From: an uncultured Clostridia bacterium
GTDB taxonomy: Bacteria > Bacillota > Clostridia > TANB77 > CAG-508
Length of the DNA stretch: 7,238 nucleotides
Direction: 5' to 3'
Assembly: GCA_934149155.1 (NCBI GenBank)
Contig: CAKPDZ010000060.1
Coordinates: 1-7,238 of the forward strand
The notes beneath the pieces were generated by a model. The model saw only the letters and a program-made list of their open reading frames with translations, was not told where the DNA came from and did no database searches. This document shows positions 6,230 to 7,238 of the stretch, one piece after another. The translations under genes and the position numbers were made by a program. The first letter of the stretch is position 1; every line of letters starts with the position of its first letter.

Positions 6230-6258
6230 TTGACATAAAGTGATGGCGATGATATAAT
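6230..6258 (+). promoter_or_regulatory. Consensus extended -10 promoter of the 134-aa gene
   Basis: TTGACA (6230-6235) and TATAAT (6253-6258) are both exact, with a 17-nt spacer and an upstream TG (6250-6251). GATGATATAAT here is identical to the -10 region of the promoter at 5296-5324. GTGAT (6240-6244) and ATCAC (6259-6263) flank the -10 box as a short inverted repeat, perhaps an operator. Start expected near 6265. Confidence 0.87.
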
Positions 6259-6303
6259 ATCACCGTAACATTAAATTTTTTCAAAAAGAAGGAGGATTTA
6301 CAG

Positions 6304-6708
6304 ATGTTAGATGTACGGTGCTACAAAGTAACGAATGGTGTATTCGATGGGAACGTTGAAGAAAGATGGGTACAGATGTTTATTGACGAGAATTATGAAG
6401 ATGAATATGATGCAGATGCAGATTTCTGTTTTCTCGACATGAAAACAATATGTGGAATGCCGATATTTAAAACAAAGGCAGATATAGATGTCGATAAATT
6501 GAAGAAAGAATTAAAAAATATCAGTGAAAAGTATGTACCTCAATTCATACTCTTAACAGAGTATGAACAGTTCAAGCAAATAATTAAAGCCTCAACATAT
6601 AATCAGATATCAAGTGTTGAGGTCGCAGTTACCCAAGAAAGGACGATCATGCATTATGCAGTAATTAACTTTGAATTACAGCAAAATGCATTGTTGGTAG
6701 CAGTGTAA
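6304..6708 (+). CDS. Unrecognised 134-aa protein with its own promoter and terminator
   Basis: I do not recognise this family. The start is clear: AAGGAGG (6289-6295) lies 8 nt before the ATG. The product looks soluble, without signal peptide or membrane helix. It has an acidic stretch DENYEDEYDADAD (about 28-40), a short helical segment rich in Lys/Glu (about 63-76) and a C-terminal beta-like region (VEVAVTQERTIMHYAVINFEL). Three cysteines lie at scattered positions (6, 42, 50) with no obvious metal motif. Codon use differs from the neighbours: CGG, AGG, ACG, CCG, CTC, GTC, GCC and ACC occur in this short gene, while the suf genes nearly always use A/T-ending codons. A consensus promoter and a terminator make it a free-standing unit between sufU and mnmA. 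It may be a horizontally acquired gene; a role in sulfur metabolism is only suggested by position. Confidence 0.8.
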   Translation: MLDVRCYKVTNGVFDGNVEERWVQMFIDENYEDEYDADADFCFLDMKTICGMPIFKTKADIDVDKLKKELKNISEKYVPQFILLTEYEQFKQIIKASTYNQISSVEVAVTQERTIMHYAVINFELQQNALLVAV

Positions 6709-6717
6709 AACTCTTTT

Positions 6718-6759
6718 GCCCACCTAATCAATAAATGATGATTTGGTGGGTGTATTTTT
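6718..6759 (+). terminator. Intrinsic terminator after the 134-aa gene
   Basis: CCCACC (6719-6724) pairs with GGTGGG (6745-6750). A T-T mismatch follows, then AATCA (6726-6730) pairs with TGATT (6739-6743); the loop is 8 nt. The stem is followed by TGTATTTTTA. It is G+C-rich for this window and close behind the stop codon. Confidence 0.85.
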
Positions 6760-6798
6760 ATATTATTTATTCTTCTAATAAAAATGAAAGGAAAAAAT

Positions 6799-7238
<440 letters not shown>

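Noticed and set aside
6760..6798. Dedicated mnmA promoter
   Set aside because: TATTAT and TAATAA could serve as -10 boxes, but no acceptable -35 lies at the right distance. The stretch is simply A+T-rich.

Overview
The window is strongly A+T-rich, prefers A/T-ending codons and AGA for arginine, has consensus sigma-A-type promoters and strong AGGAGG-type ribosome binding sites, and carries the sufCBDS-sufU gene order typical of Firmicutes. It most likely comes from a low-GC Firmicute (Clostridia or a related gut lineage). No frame needs a non-standard genetic code.

Layout: (1) The 3' end of an alpha/beta hydrolase gene (1-210) closes with an intrinsic terminator. (2) A consensus promoter (244-272), overlapped by a perfect palindrome (271-290), drives a DtxR/MntR-fold regulator (359-814). 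This is followed without a break by sufC, sufB, sufD and sufS (819-5273). The genes are 4-16 nt apart or overlap by 1 nt, so this is one operon for iron-sulfur cluster assembly. The SufB-SufC-SufD scaffold/ATPase receives sulfur that SufS takes from cysteine. (3) Between sufS and sufU lies a compact independent unit (about 5296-5703). It has its own consensus promoter, a leader with a 25-27 bp RNA hairpin, a very strong Shine-Dalgarno sequence, a 56-codon ORF with a hydrophobic N-terminal half and a charged tail, and an intrinsic terminator. On the opposite strand a promoter and a terminator bracket an antisense RNA of about 90 nt covering the 3' end of that small gene. This is the architecture of a type I toxin-antitoxin locus and is the most interesting feature of the window. 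(4) sufU (5721-6188), the zinc-dependent sulfur carrier partner of SufS. (5) A second self-contained unit: consensus promoter, an unrecognised 134-aa gene with codon use unlike its neighbours (6304-6708), and an intrinsic terminator. (6) The 5' part of mnmA (6799 to the window end), the tRNA-uridine 2-thiolase, which also consumes cysteine-derived sulfur.

The sulfur genes form a functional cluster: regulator, Fe-S assembly, sulfur carrier and tRNA thiolation. The two independently transcribed small units are inserted into it. The regulator is unusual. By alignment from memory it has lost most MntR metal ligands and has gained a C-terminal CX8CXCC motif, which suggests it may sense an Fe-S cluster or thiol state instead of free Mn/Fe.
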